A DNA stretch of 64,000 nt, from assembly GCA_019843655.1 (NCBI GenBank), contig JACDQD010000005.1, positions 32,622,954 through 32,686,953 of the forward strand. The letters run 5' to 3'. The position numbers and the translations under genes were made by a program. Shown here piece by piece: positions 53,538-57,879 of the stretch. Position 1 is the stretch's first letter, and every line of letters starts with the position of its first letter. A model generated the notes under the pieces. It saw only the letters and a program-made list of their open reading frames with translations. It was not told the origin of the DNA and made no database searches. This stretch comes from Lethocerus indicus (taxonomy: Eukaryota > Arthropoda > Insecta > Hemiptera > Belostomatidae).

Positions 53538-54784
53538 CTCTCATTAGTTCACAAGTCATTGTAGTGATTTTCTGTTTCTTCAAACAAGTCGATACTCACA
53601 GCGGGTAATTATCTCGATTAAATCGTTCGTTTTAGGAATGAAAATTGCCTTGGCATAAAAAAACCATTTGTTCACTCATCGTGTATTCGTTCAAATTAAA
53701 GGCGTTCGAGTCCGTAAAACCCTCGGACTCGTGTCATTTTCTGTGGTATTAATACTGACAATTGGACCAATTATTTAGCGACCTCAGATTAGAACTTTGG
53801 CGGATTCGAACTAAAGGTAAAACAATATAAAATTAATTCGATACTCACACGGACTGTATTCGACAACTGATACACCCTATTGGCAAATTTAGTGCCGTTA
53901 GGAATTGAAACTTAAGGGACGGATTCGAACTAAAGGGTAAAACAATAAAATCGACAACGGATCCGGCTAACCTCGACCGAATTCTAGTCCAGGGTAATTA
54001 TATCGGTTCGAATACATAAAAAAAAACCATTTGTATCGTGTATCGTTCAGATTAAACGTTCGGCGTCCGTAAAACCCCCTCGAGCTACGTACGTTAACGT
54101 GTCATTTTACCGTCGTATATATAAAATTAATTCGGGGACAACTGTGATACACCCTATTGGCGAATTTAGTGCCGTTAGAATTGAAACTTCAAGGGACGGA
54201 TTCGAACTAAAGGGTAAAACAATAAAATCGACACCGGATCCGGCTAACCTCGACGAATTCTAGTCCAGGGTAATTATATCGGTTCGAATACATAAAAAAA
54301 ACCATTTGTATCGTGTATCGTTCAGATTAAACGTTCGGCGTCCGTAAAACGCCCCCTCGGAGCTACGTACGTTAACGTGTCATTTTTCCTGTCGTATATA
54401 TAAAATTAATTCGGGGACTGTATTAAACGACGACTGATACACCCTATTGGCAAATTTAGTGCCCTTAGTTATTGAAACTTCAGGGACGGATTATAACTAA
54501 AGGGCCGAAACGATAAAACTATCACTAACCTAGACCGAATTCAAGACACCCTCGTAAAGAGTTATTGGCGAGAACTGTCGTGAAGACGACAACTGTAAAG
54601 TGTTTTAAAAATTCAAATTGTCCCCAAAAAAAAACTAAAACGGATCTAATTCGAAAGCTGTTTTCGGGGACGACATCGTAGCCAAAGAGTCGACACTGTC
54701 TCTCACCCAGAAACCGGTTGAAATATTTACAAATACTCACTGTGTAATTATGTCTTCGGGAATTGTCGCCAGGACGGCCGGCAT
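26901..54784 (-). CDS. DNMT1: DNA (cytosine-5)-methyltransferase 1, 26 recognised coding exons
   Basis: Maintenance methyltransferase that copies CpG methylation onto new DNA strands in the nucleus. Domains in order are a DMAP1-binding N-terminus (exons 1-2), a Lys/Glu-rich linker, the RFTS domain (exons 4-8), a site for the CXXC zinc finger (exon 9, damaged), two BAH domains (exons 10-17), a GKGKGKG linker, and the catalytic domain (exons 18-27). Catalytic motifs are intact: DVFAGCGG (I), [14 protein letters not shown] (IV, nucleophile Cys), [10 protein letters not shown] (VI), QTRRR (VIII), [11 protein letters not shown] (IX) and VGNAVPPP (X). Without exon 9 the exons total about 4.48 kb (~1490 residues), normal for an invertebrate DNMT1. 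Junctions are in phase except for one-base breaks in exon 4 (51089-51092) and exon 24 (30508-30512), plus the exon 9 lesions. Exon 8 cannot be spliced straight to exon 10 in frame. Confidence 0.96.
27121..27237 (-). CDS. DNMT1: DNMT1 exon 26 (motif IX)
   Basis: [20 protein letters not shown] and [19 protein letters not shown]. Confidence 0.97.
27430..27570. repeat. Fragment of the 15.2/30.1-kb dispersed repeat
   Basis: Shares GATACTGAAACCGACATCGC with 30130-30200. It ends in a palindrome TTAAGCATCCTTAATGCTTAA. Confidence 0.5.
27845..28525. repeat. Four tandem ~170-bp repeats in the DNMT1 intron between exons 25 and 26
   Basis: Unit starts near 27852, 28022, 28191 and 28361. All share TACCGGTCAAAAAGTTTCGC, CACCCGACACACTGAATATT and ACGACGAATACGCACTTTTC. 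Divergence is only a few bases per unit, so the array is young. Confidence 0.95.
28723..28960 (-). CDS. DNMT1: DNMT1 exon 25
   Basis: [20 protein letters not shown], then [20 protein letters not shown] and [12 protein letters not shown]. Almost unchanged from vertebrate DNMT1 in the second half. Confidence 0.97.
29205..29790. repeat. Nested inverted repeat in the DNMT1 intron between exons 24 and 25
   Basis: AAAGTGGCTTTTCATCCCTA and the preceding GCCCGAAAATTCAGTTC (29209-29300) are inverted at 29590-29690. Inside, TATTTTGGTCTTGTTGAG (29339) is inverted at 29459-29486, around a TA microsatellite. The sequence style resembles 33960-34170. Confidence 0.8.
30060..30410. repeat. Dispersed repeat block, copy in DNMT1 intron
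   Basis: AAATTTGGACTC, CCGCCAAGAAAACCGACATC and GGTATGTTTCTAACCGAACA match the 15.16-15.4 kb block. TTCCTGTTCAGTCCC-type sequence and inverted GGCGTTTAAGCC follow. Confidence 0.7.
30506..30671 (-). CDS. DNMT1: DNMT1 exon 24, with a homopolymer frame break
   Basis: [20 protein letters not shown] and [19 protein letters not shown]. At the 3' end the run of five A (30508-30512 as T on the plus strand) puts exon 25 out of frame. A sixth A would restore the family's ...KKL reading across the junction, so a one-base undercall is likely. Confidence 0.94.
31015..32110. repeat. Tandem array of ~265-bp units, DNMT1 intron between exons 23 and 24
   Basis: Units start near 31015, 31275, 31536, 31808 and 32067 (last one partial). 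Each has ACCAAACATTCCTAGTA, GGTGATCCCCATTTGG, GTCGTTTCAACTCTGTAGTA and GGTAAATTTTATAGAAAATT. The unit end (TTGGTACTTAACGGTTGG) resembles the right terminus of the TTAA-flanked MITE at 62534, so the array probably grew from such an element. Confidence 0.92.
32145..32360. mobile_element. Foldback MITE, shortened (copy 15)
   Basis: Has CACCGTCTTCAGTAGCGG and the inverted CTACTGAAGACGGCG with reduced arms. It directly follows the ~265-bp array. Confidence 0.7.
32422..32571 (-). CDS. DNMT1: DNMT1 exon 23 (target recognition domain)
   Basis: [20 protein letters not shown] and [17 protein letters not shown]. Phase 0 on both sides. Confidence 0.95.
32756..32975. mobile_element. Diverged GTGTCCCAAAATTG-type element
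   Basis: CATTTGAATCGAACTGTGGC and TTTTACTGCAAGAATGCTGT match the 14150-14330 element. The termini are degraded. Confidence 0.6.
33020..33205. mobile_element. Foldback MITE, short (copy 16)
   Basis: CCGTCTTCAGTAGCGCTGTG and GCTACTGAAGATGGCGACCG in inverted order, within about 190 bp. Confidence 0.7.
33362..33473 (-). CDS. DNMT1: DNMT1 exon 22
   Basis: [20 protein letters not shown] through TVMVDDKK, start of the target recognition domain. Confidence 0.95.
33607..33809 (-). CDS. DNMT1: DNMT1 exon 21 (motifs VI and VIII)
   Basis: [34 protein letters not shown] and [16 protein letters not shown]. Very strongly conserved. Confidence 0.97.
34170..35690. repeat. ~52-bp satellite array, forward orientation
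   Basis: About 29 units reading TTTTTAGGCCCAAAAATGGC, ATTTTTAGACGCAAAATTGG on the plus strand. Units differ by small substitutions and A/T run lengths. Long open frames through it are artefacts of the repeat. Confidence 0.95.
35690..37330. repeat. 104-bp satellite array, sixteen units
   Basis: GGATCGATCT recurs every 104 bases from 35767 to 36911 and at slightly shorter spacing to 37314. Each unit holds AACCCGCCATTTCAGGGGCA and TACACTTGTGGGTGGAATAT. Variants at one site alternate in a higher-order pattern (see findings). The last four units carry small deletions. Confidence 0.97.
37330..39540. repeat. ~52-bp satellite array, inverted orientation
   Basis: The plus strand now reads AAAATGCCATTTTTGGCCCT, AAAAACCGCATTTTTGGGCC, AATTTTGCGTCT, the reverse complement of the array at 34170-35690. 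About 42 units. Confidence 0.95.
39540..39850. other. AT-rich segment with a hairpin and TA microsatellite
   Basis: GAAAACAACATTTTTGTTTGCATT (39560-39585) is roughly inverted at 39630-39655, and a (TA)n tract lies at 39680-39725. Confidence 0.6.
39862..39993 (-). CDS. DNMT1: DNMT1 exon 20 (motif IV, catalytic cysteine)
   Basis: [20 protein letters not shown] then [17 protein letters not shown]. The Cys of PPCQ is the nucleophile that attacks cytosine C6. The next intron downstream contains the satellite arrays. Confidence 0.97.
40330..40490. mobile_element. Foldback MITE, strongly diverged (copy 17)
   Basis: CTTGCCATCTTCAGTAG and the inverted CTACCGAAAATGGCAAGCGG with CGGTCTAGG remain. Preceded by the dispersed repeat with AAAGGACCGAATAATAAC (40210-40310). 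Confidence 0.6.
40513..40664 (-). CDS. DNMT1: DNMT1 exon 19 (motifs I-III)
   Basis: [19 protein letters not shown] through [14 protein letters not shown]. Phase 0 donor AAC|GTAAGT. Confidence 0.96.
40865..41440. repeat. Short satellite stretches interleaved with exon-18 fragments
   Basis: ~52-bp satellite units (same orientation as 37330-39540) alternate with two copies of the exon 18 boundary. The fragment at 40865-40895 has ATCTCCGC where the donor should be (GT changed to AT). That at 41255-41281 keeps the donor. The flank GCGCCTAGAAACAATTGCTA and ATTCTTGTTATTAA accompanies each and also the true exon. Confidence 0.88.
41445..41559 (-). CDS. DNMT1: DNMT1 exon 18 (GK linker and catalytic motif I)
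   Basis: [15 protein letters not shown] is the flexible lysyl-glycyl hinge. LDVFAGCGG is the S-adenosylmethionine-binding motif I. The exon's last ~30 bases and donor have partial copies at 40865-40895 and 41255-41281. Confidence 0.96.
41838..42028 (-). CDS. DNMT1: DNMT1 exon 17 (BAH2 end)
   Basis: [20 protein letters not shown] then [15 protein letters not shown]. Ends in GK, in phase with the GK repeat of exon 18. Confidence 0.94.
42130..42750. other. DNMT1 intron, no exon seen
   Basis: Contains ACTTAAACGGTTAATAA near 42426, resembling a TTAA-type MITE end, and a small palindrome GTGGACATATGTCCAC at 42627. Confidence 0.4.
42755..43073. mobile_element. Foldback MITE (copy 18)
   Basis: Has the full left terminus CACTGTTTTGTGGTCTGCGA followed by both arms. 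Right end ATCACGAACCTACAC. Confidence 0.9.
43135..43384 (-). CDS. DNMT1: DNMT1 exon 16 (BAH2)
   Basis: [20 protein letters not shown] and KFYRPENT are near-invariant in BAH2. Confidence 0.95.
43440..43937. mobile_element. Foldback MITE with internal linker (copy 19)
   Basis: Full left terminus (TATACCTGTTTTGTGGTCTG). The arms are separated by about 170 bp with GTGATCCTTTAATAGGATTA and AATAACAATAACAGAACACA, the linker also seen at 17.9, 47.0 and 52.85 kb and joined to a GIY-YIG relic at 47.2 kb. Confidence 0.88.
44232..44360 (-). CDS. DNMT1: DNMT1 exon 15 (BAH2 start)
   Basis: [19 protein letters not shown] then [14 protein letters not shown]. Acceptor ATACAG, donor AAG|GTAATA. Confidence 0.88.
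44468..44564 (-). CDS. DNMT1: DNMT1 exon 14
   Basis: [18 protein letters not shown] then EDLPADSRE, matching the FCxSC motif before BAH2. Phase 0 donor GAG|GTGATG. Confidence 0.9.
44658..44732 (-). CDS. DNMT1: DNMT1 exon 13 (between BAH domains)
   Basis: A 75-base exon reading [20 protein letters not shown] and AALH, corresponding to the YxxxYxRFExPP segment. Phase agrees on both sides. Confidence 0.88.
44860..45609 (+). pseudogene. piggyBac-like transposase relic
   Basis: Broken frames retain family pieces: an acidic N-terminus ([28 protein letters not shown]), then W followed by [14 protein letters not shown], and DRFFQIIF then [11 protein letters not shown] after a frame slip, like the PFxxxxGP ... 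FFxLFFTxELxxxIVxxTN block of piggyBac transposases. It ends at TTAA (45606-45609) next to AACCCTTTGCC. It lies in the DNMT1 intron between exons 12 and 13. Confidence 0.65.
45740..46146. mobile_element. TTAA-flanked MITE (piggyBac type)
   Basis: TTAA occurs on both sides (45736-45739 and 46147-46150). Termini ACGTTGAGTG at left and, inverted, GCGTTGAGCG at right are imperfect inverted repeats of the type mobilised by piggyBac transposases. Confidence 0.75.
46211..46435 (-). CDS. DNMT1: DNMT1 exon 12 (BAH1)
   Basis: [20 protein letters not shown], then [12 protein letters not shown]. The [12 protein letters not shown] motif is diagnostic. Confidence 0.95.
46810..47159. mobile_element. Foldback MITE left arm plus linker (copy 20)
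   Basis: The left arm to ACTTTCACATGTACTGTAG is followed by a (TA)n tract, TGTTCTGTTATTGTTATTGG and GTGATCCTTTAAAAGGATTA. No right arm follows; instead the GIY-YIG relic begins. Confidence 0.8.
47160..47460 (-). pseudogene. GIY-YIG endonuclease relic, Penelope-like retroelement
   Basis: Minus-strand frames retain [12 protein letters not shown], then [20 protein letters not shown] and [11 protein letters not shown], with a tail [17 protein letters not shown] in another frame. The order (CxxCDxxYIGQT, RxxEHxxxI, SGHxxxxxxxxI) is that of the GIY-YIG domain C-terminal to reverse transcriptase in Penelope-like elements. It has stops and frame slips. No reverse transcriptase part is seen. Confidence 0.68.
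47649..47798 (-). CDS. DNMT1: DNMT1 exon 11 (BAH1)
   Basis: [18 protein letters not shown] through QKYMHAHWF. The terminal Cys codon is split at TG|GTAAGT. Confidence 0.93.
48021..48209 (-). CDS. DNMT1: DNMT1 exon 10 (post-CXXC, start of BAH1)
   Basis: Starts G|TGT, giving [19 protein letters not shown], the segment directly after the CXXC finger, then [18 protein letters not shown] of BAH1. The autoinhibitory acidic linker is conserved. Confidence 0.93.
48491..48615 (-). pseudogene. DNMT1: Damaged DNMT1 exon 9 (CXXC zinc finger)
   Basis: In the place and on the strand where the CXXC exon should be, the minus strand retains pieces in the right order: CGGCGC..GGCGTG (RR.GV), CAGTTGACCGAC (the QxxD of CQxxDC), GACATGGTCAAGTTT (DMVKF) and GGCCGAAGTAAACAGGCG (GRSKQA). 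They lie in different frames. The first Cys codon is TTA, the next is in a deletion, another reads TAC, and the CQE segment before RRC is missing. About five of eight zinc-binding cysteines are lost, all three frames contain stops, and no GT donor follows RR. Confidence 0.7.
48752..48896 (-). CDS. DNMT1: DNMT1 exon 8 (RFTS-CXXC linker)
   Basis: Reads [16 protein letters not shown], then [20 protein letters not shown], the segment that precedes the CXXC finger in all family members. Ends in phase 0 at GAGAAG|GTAAAC. Confidence 0.92.
49020..49470. other. DNMT1 intron between exons 7 and 8, nothing recognised
   Basis: AT-rich, without repeat or exon signals that I can support. Confidence 0.5.
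49479..49660 (-). CDS. DNMT1: DNMT1 exon 7 (end of RFTS)
   Basis: [20 protein letters not shown] and [16 protein letters not shown] match the C-terminal helices of RFTS. Donor ACG|GTAAGC. Confidence 0.94.
49843..50087 (-). CDS. DNMT1: DNMT1 exon 6 (RFTS)
   Basis: Includes [20 protein letters not shown] and [16 protein letters not shown], near-invariant RFTS sequence. Ends in phase 0 at CAG|GTCGGT. Confidence 0.95.
50260..50378 (-). CDS. DNMT1: DNMT1 exon 5 (RFTS)
   Basis: [20 protein letters not shown] is followed by [12 protein letters not shown], the core of the replication-foci targeting domain that autoinhibits the enzyme and binds UHRF1-ubiquitylated histone H3. Confidence 0.93.
50560..50755. 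mobile_element. Foldback MITE, mostly left arm (copy 21)
   Basis: Left arm to the CATCCTCACTGCACTGTG core, a short TGTACTGTACAG loop, then only the right terminus (GCAGACCGCAAAACAGGTAT). Confidence 0.8.
50803..51341 (-). CDS. DNMT1: DNMT1 exon 4 (acidic/basic linker and start of RFTS), with a frame break
   Basis: The first half is a charged linker ([10 protein letters not shown]). After a GGA run the frame must shift one base at 51089-51092 to continue into [16 protein letters not shown] and the RFTS zinc-binding start ([19 protein letters not shown]). One extra G in the GGGG run explains it. Confidence 0.87.
51460..52100. other. DNMT1 intron between exons 3 and 4, nothing recognised
   Basis: AT-rich. 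A poly-A run at 52072-52088 lies just downstream of the exon 3 donor. Confidence 0.5.
52105..52336 (-). CDS. DNMT1: DNMT1 exon 3 (linker)
   Basis: Begins [19 protein letters not shown], completing the helical region, then a Ser- and Lys-rich linker with RAKKKTQ, a likely nuclear localisation signal. Ends ACAA|GTATGT. Confidence 0.85.
52620..53130. mobile_element. Foldback MITE with linker (copy 22)
   Basis: Both arms, separated by a diverged linker with CGAAGACATAATCCCCAATA and a TA tract (52872-52890). Confidence 0.88.
53247..53403 (-). CDS. DNMT1: DNMT1 exon 2 (DMAP1-binding domain)
   Basis: Reads [19 protein letters not shown] and on to SDLSE, the helical DMAP-binding domain that recruits the co-repressor DMAP1. 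Donor GAG|GTGAGT. Confidence 0.88.
53600..54560. repeat. Tandem ~270-bp repeats in DNMT1 intron 1
   Basis: Two good units (about 53868-54135 and 54137-54430) share TACACCCTATTGGC, GGGACGGATTCGAACTAAAG, TTCTAGTCCAGGGTAATTAT and CATTTGTATCGTGTATCGTT. Partial, more diverged units flank them on both sides. Confidence 0.9.
54741..54784 (-). CDS. DNMT1: DNMT1 exon 1 (start)
   Basis: ATG at 54784-54782 opens [14 protein letters not shown] and ends in phase 2 at CA|GTGAGT. The following Q is completed by exon 2. The position and IPEDI pattern match DNMT1 N-termini. Confidence 0.85.
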
Positions 54785-55233
54785 CGCTGCTATTATTATT
54801 ATTATTATTCTTGAGGCCGATATTTATATATAAAACGTGAATTGTCCGACGATGCCCGACGAACGCAACAGACGAGACGGCCTTCGGGCGCCAACCGCAA
54901 TTGGCGCCAACGCTCACAGTCAGCTGTGGCCTCGTCATACATATATATATATATATATATAAAAATATATATACAATGCGTATAATTGAACTGAAAAAAA
55001 ATTAAAATTTAATCTATAATATTCGAAATATTAATATTCTATCCTATATTATAAGCGGATAAATTATTACGGCAAATTTACTTTTCGACATTCCTGTATA
55101 AATATCCAGTCAGTGGAGGGGATAACCTTACGGGGGGGAGGTTATCCGACGATATCGTTTCTGGCACATTCCAGACATATTTTTTTATTCCCCCGTTAAA
55201 GTGGAAATAAAATACGGAAAAATCGTACTTTCG
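54785..55233. promoter_or_regulatory. Shared upstream region of DNMT1 and the coiled-coil gene
   Basis: The two start codons face away from each other across about 450 bp. A CpG-containing stretch (54850-54930) lies near DNMT1, followed by a TA microsatellite (54940-54960). No TATA box is placed convincingly for either gene. A bidirectional promoter is an inference from layout. Confidence 0.4.
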
Positions 55234-55339
55234 ATGTTCAAGAAAAGGGTGGAACTTCCGCCTAGGCCCGGCCTGCCGACGGCCAGCCAAGCGGTCAGGG
55301 ATCTGGAAAACGCCGGCGTCGACGATCCCGTATTTCAAG
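55234..55339 (+). CDS. Coiled-coil gene exon 1
   Basis: Codes for the basic, proline-rich N-terminus. The donor (AAG|GTTTTT) is weak, which lowers certainty about the exact end. Confidence 0.65.
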
Positions 55340-57870
55340 GTTTTTTTTATGATACGATGCCAGTTTTAAAATTGTTTCCGATCAGTTTAATATAGCTGTG
55401 TGTTTTGTGTACTGCGAGGGGTTGGAATAACGTAGATCCTCGTAGACGGGTTTCGGCCGTTCGCCGTCTTCAGTAGCGCTGTGTCAGTTGGATTCTTTTC
55501 GGGCATCCTCACTGCCCGCTGTCACCGTGTCGCTTCTCGTACGGTCGGGTAAATTGCAGTGCAGCGAGGATGCCGCCAGTGAAAAACATCCAAAGTGCAG
55601 ACAGTGACAGTAACACAGCGCTACTGAAGACGGTGAGTGGCCGAAACCTCGGTCTAGCAAAAGACCGAGCCGGCGAGAGGGGACAGAAACATCACGAACC
55701 TACAGTATTATTCCAACCCCTCGCAGACCACAAACTGTTTTTTGTGTTCCGCGAGGGGTTGGAATAACATAGATCCTCGTAGATGGGTTTCGGCCGTTCG
55801 CCGTCTTCAGTAGCGGTGTCAGTTGGATGCTTTTTGGGCATCCTCACTGCACTGTCACTGTCACTTGTACTGTGTTAGTCACTCTGTTGTCACTTTGACG
55901 ACGGTACATGTGAAAGTGACAGTGCACTGTCACTGTGTCGCTTCTTGTACGGTCAGTAAATTGCAGTGCAGCGAGGATGCCGCCAGTGAAAAACGTCCAA
56001 AGTGCAGACAGTGACAGTAACACAGCGCTACTGAAGACGGCGAGCGAAACTTCAGTCTACCAAAAGACCGAGCGGCGAGAGGAGACAGAAACATCACGAA
56101 CCTACAGTATTATTCCTCGCAGAACTGTTTTTGTGTTCTGTAAGCGTAGATCCTCGTAGATGGGTTGACCGTTCGCCGTCTTCAGTAGCGCTGTGTCAGT
56201 CACTGTCGGCACTTTGTATGCTTTTCCCCACTGCACTCTGCCACTTGTACCGTCAAAGTGCCGACCGACAGAGTGGCCGACTGACACAGCGCTACTGAAG
56301 ACGGCGAGACGGGAGACAGAAACGCCACGAACCTACGGCGTTGTTTCCGATGATATTCAAACCTTAAAGGTCGCTCAGCTGTTTGTATTCTTTCGTACGA
56401 AATATGAAATCGACACGTCTCGACGGAGATAAGATAAAATTGGTAAAAAGGTTACAGTGACTGACACAGCGCTACTGAAGATGGCGAGCGGCCGAAACCG
56501 GTCTAGCGAAAGACCAAACCGGCGAGAGGAGACAGAAACATCACGAACCTACGGTAAAACGGTTCTTCTAAGAACCCGCGCCTCTGAAAACGTCTCCGAA
56601 AAGTCATGGAAGCGATTTTGTTCGAACCCCGACAAAAACGGATATTAGCAGCGAAATCGGTTCTGGCGAATATGAAATTCGTTTCGGAATACTCCGGGAC
56701 AAAATTGATCGCATCAATCGAGAGAGACTAACTATAAAGAATATGAAAGCAGTGAAGATGCTTTTTTATTTAATATACCTGTTTTGTGGTCTGCGAGGGT
56801 TGGAATACCCCGTAGGTTCGTGATGTTTCTGTCTCCTCTCTCGCCGGGGTTCGGTCTTTGGCTAGACCGGGCGGTTTCGGCCGCTCGCCATCTTCAGTAG
56901 CGCTGTGTCAGTCACTGTTCAGCACTTTGCCATCCTCACTGCCCACGTGTTTTCACGTGTACCGCCAAAGTGCCAGCGGATGACTGACACAGCGCTACTG
57001 AAGATGGCGCGCAGCCGAAACCCCGAGAGGAGACAGAAACATCACGAACCTACGGTCTGCTATTTTATTTTCGCAAAGGCGTTAACGCCTCGCAGAGTGT
57101 TGAAGCCTTAAAAGGACACCGGTGTAAGGGATTTTTCATTAAAAGACGAGGAGCGCTTTGGACGTCCGGGGTGGAGGTCGACGATGACCCCAAATAAAGG
57201 CCATTATTGCGATTCGGATCGCCGTAGTTCGACACTGGGACATTGAGAGACGCCGAATGTATCTTATACAAGAAATCCGGATTCGAAATCGGCAAAGATG
57301 TTGACGTTTTTAAAAATATGTACAACGCCGCTTATCGGTGAATTCCGCAATTATTGTCAACCCAATAGATAAGTATCGCCGGACAAGCGTTATTAGCATA
57401 TTTCACTGTTCAATCCGCGGCTTTTATTATACGAGGACAGCACGCTAATTGATCAGGTTTGTCAGGAAGAATTATTTCGCGATCGATTATTTAAAATAAA
57501 ACGGATAAAATCACTATTGACGCCCATTCCTAGATCCGGTTTCGACCCCCTACAATATACATTTCGGGTTTATACATTTTTTTTTTAAATTATAGCTCCG
57601 CCGTTATAGCGCAACGAACGTAAAGGCTACTCACAGTGTGTATAAGGATGGTTTTCTTGCGTTACAGACCCGCCGAAACGGTTCACCGACGATCCGAGGC
57701 TGGATTCGGAAAGTTTCACGACGGCCGAAGATTTCATGCTCTCCGACAGAAAACTGCAGTCGATATATGTCCGGCTGTCGAAACAGAAAGAGGCGCTGGA
57801 AGAGGATTACAAGGAGATGCGGCGTATGGCGGACGAAATAAGACTACAGGCCGTCGACGCTTTAAAATAA
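55234..57870 (+). CDS. Small coiled-coil protein, two exons, function unknown
   Basis: Exon 1 (55234-55339) starts at an ATG and reads MFKKRVELPPRPGLPTASQA to DDPVFQ, ending in phase 1 at CAAG|GTTTTT. Exon 2 (57668-57870) follows acceptor GCGTTACAG and restores phase: DPPKRFTDDPRLDSESFTTA, then MLSDRKLQSIYVRLSKQKEA and a charged helix to DALK and stop. The product is about 102 residues, basic and Pro-rich at the N-terminus with a C-terminal coiled coil, and no signal peptide or membrane segment. Perfect phase and conserved-looking composition support a real gene. An upstream in-frame extension exists but lacks another ATG. I do not recognise the family. The intron is filled with MITEs. Confidence 0.7.
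55395..55740. mobile_element. Foldback MITE (copy 23)
   Basis: Left terminus TGTTTTGTGTACTGCGAGGG, arms with the GAAGACGGTGAG core variant, right terminus CGCAGACCACAAACTG. Confidence 0.85.
55741..56120. mobile_element. Foldback MITE (copy 24), tandem with copy 23
   Basis: Starts TTTGTGTTCCGCGAGGGGTT directly after copy 23. The loop repeats the GTGAAAGTGACAGTGCACTG palindrome. Confidence 0.83.
56120..56345. mobile_element. Foldback MITE, shortened (copy 25)
   Basis: A third tandem copy with shorter arms; AACGCCACGAACCTACGG at its end. Confidence 0.78.
56453..56555. mobile_element. Foldback MITE right-arm fragment (copy 26)
   Basis: Only CACAGCGCTACTGAAGATGG to ATCACGAACCTACGG is present. 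Confidence 0.8.
56772..57050. mobile_element. Foldback MITE (copy 27)
   Basis: Full left terminus (AATATACCTGTTTTGTGGTC), short loop, right arm ending ATCACGAACCTACGG. Confidence 0.87.
57065..57360. repeat. Dispersed repeat, inverted relative to 16.8 kb in part
   Basis: CCAAATAAAGGCCATTATTG is the reverse of 16825-16845, while AAAATATGTACAACGCCGCT is in the same orientation as 40275 and 17025. This suggests an internally rearranged element. Confidence 0.6.
57668..57870 (+). CDS. Coiled-coil gene exon 2
   Basis: Codes for the helical part. TAA at 57868-57870. Strong heptad-like spacing of Leu, Met and Ile among charged residues. Confidence 0.72.
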
Positions 57871-57879
57871 TAATTTATT

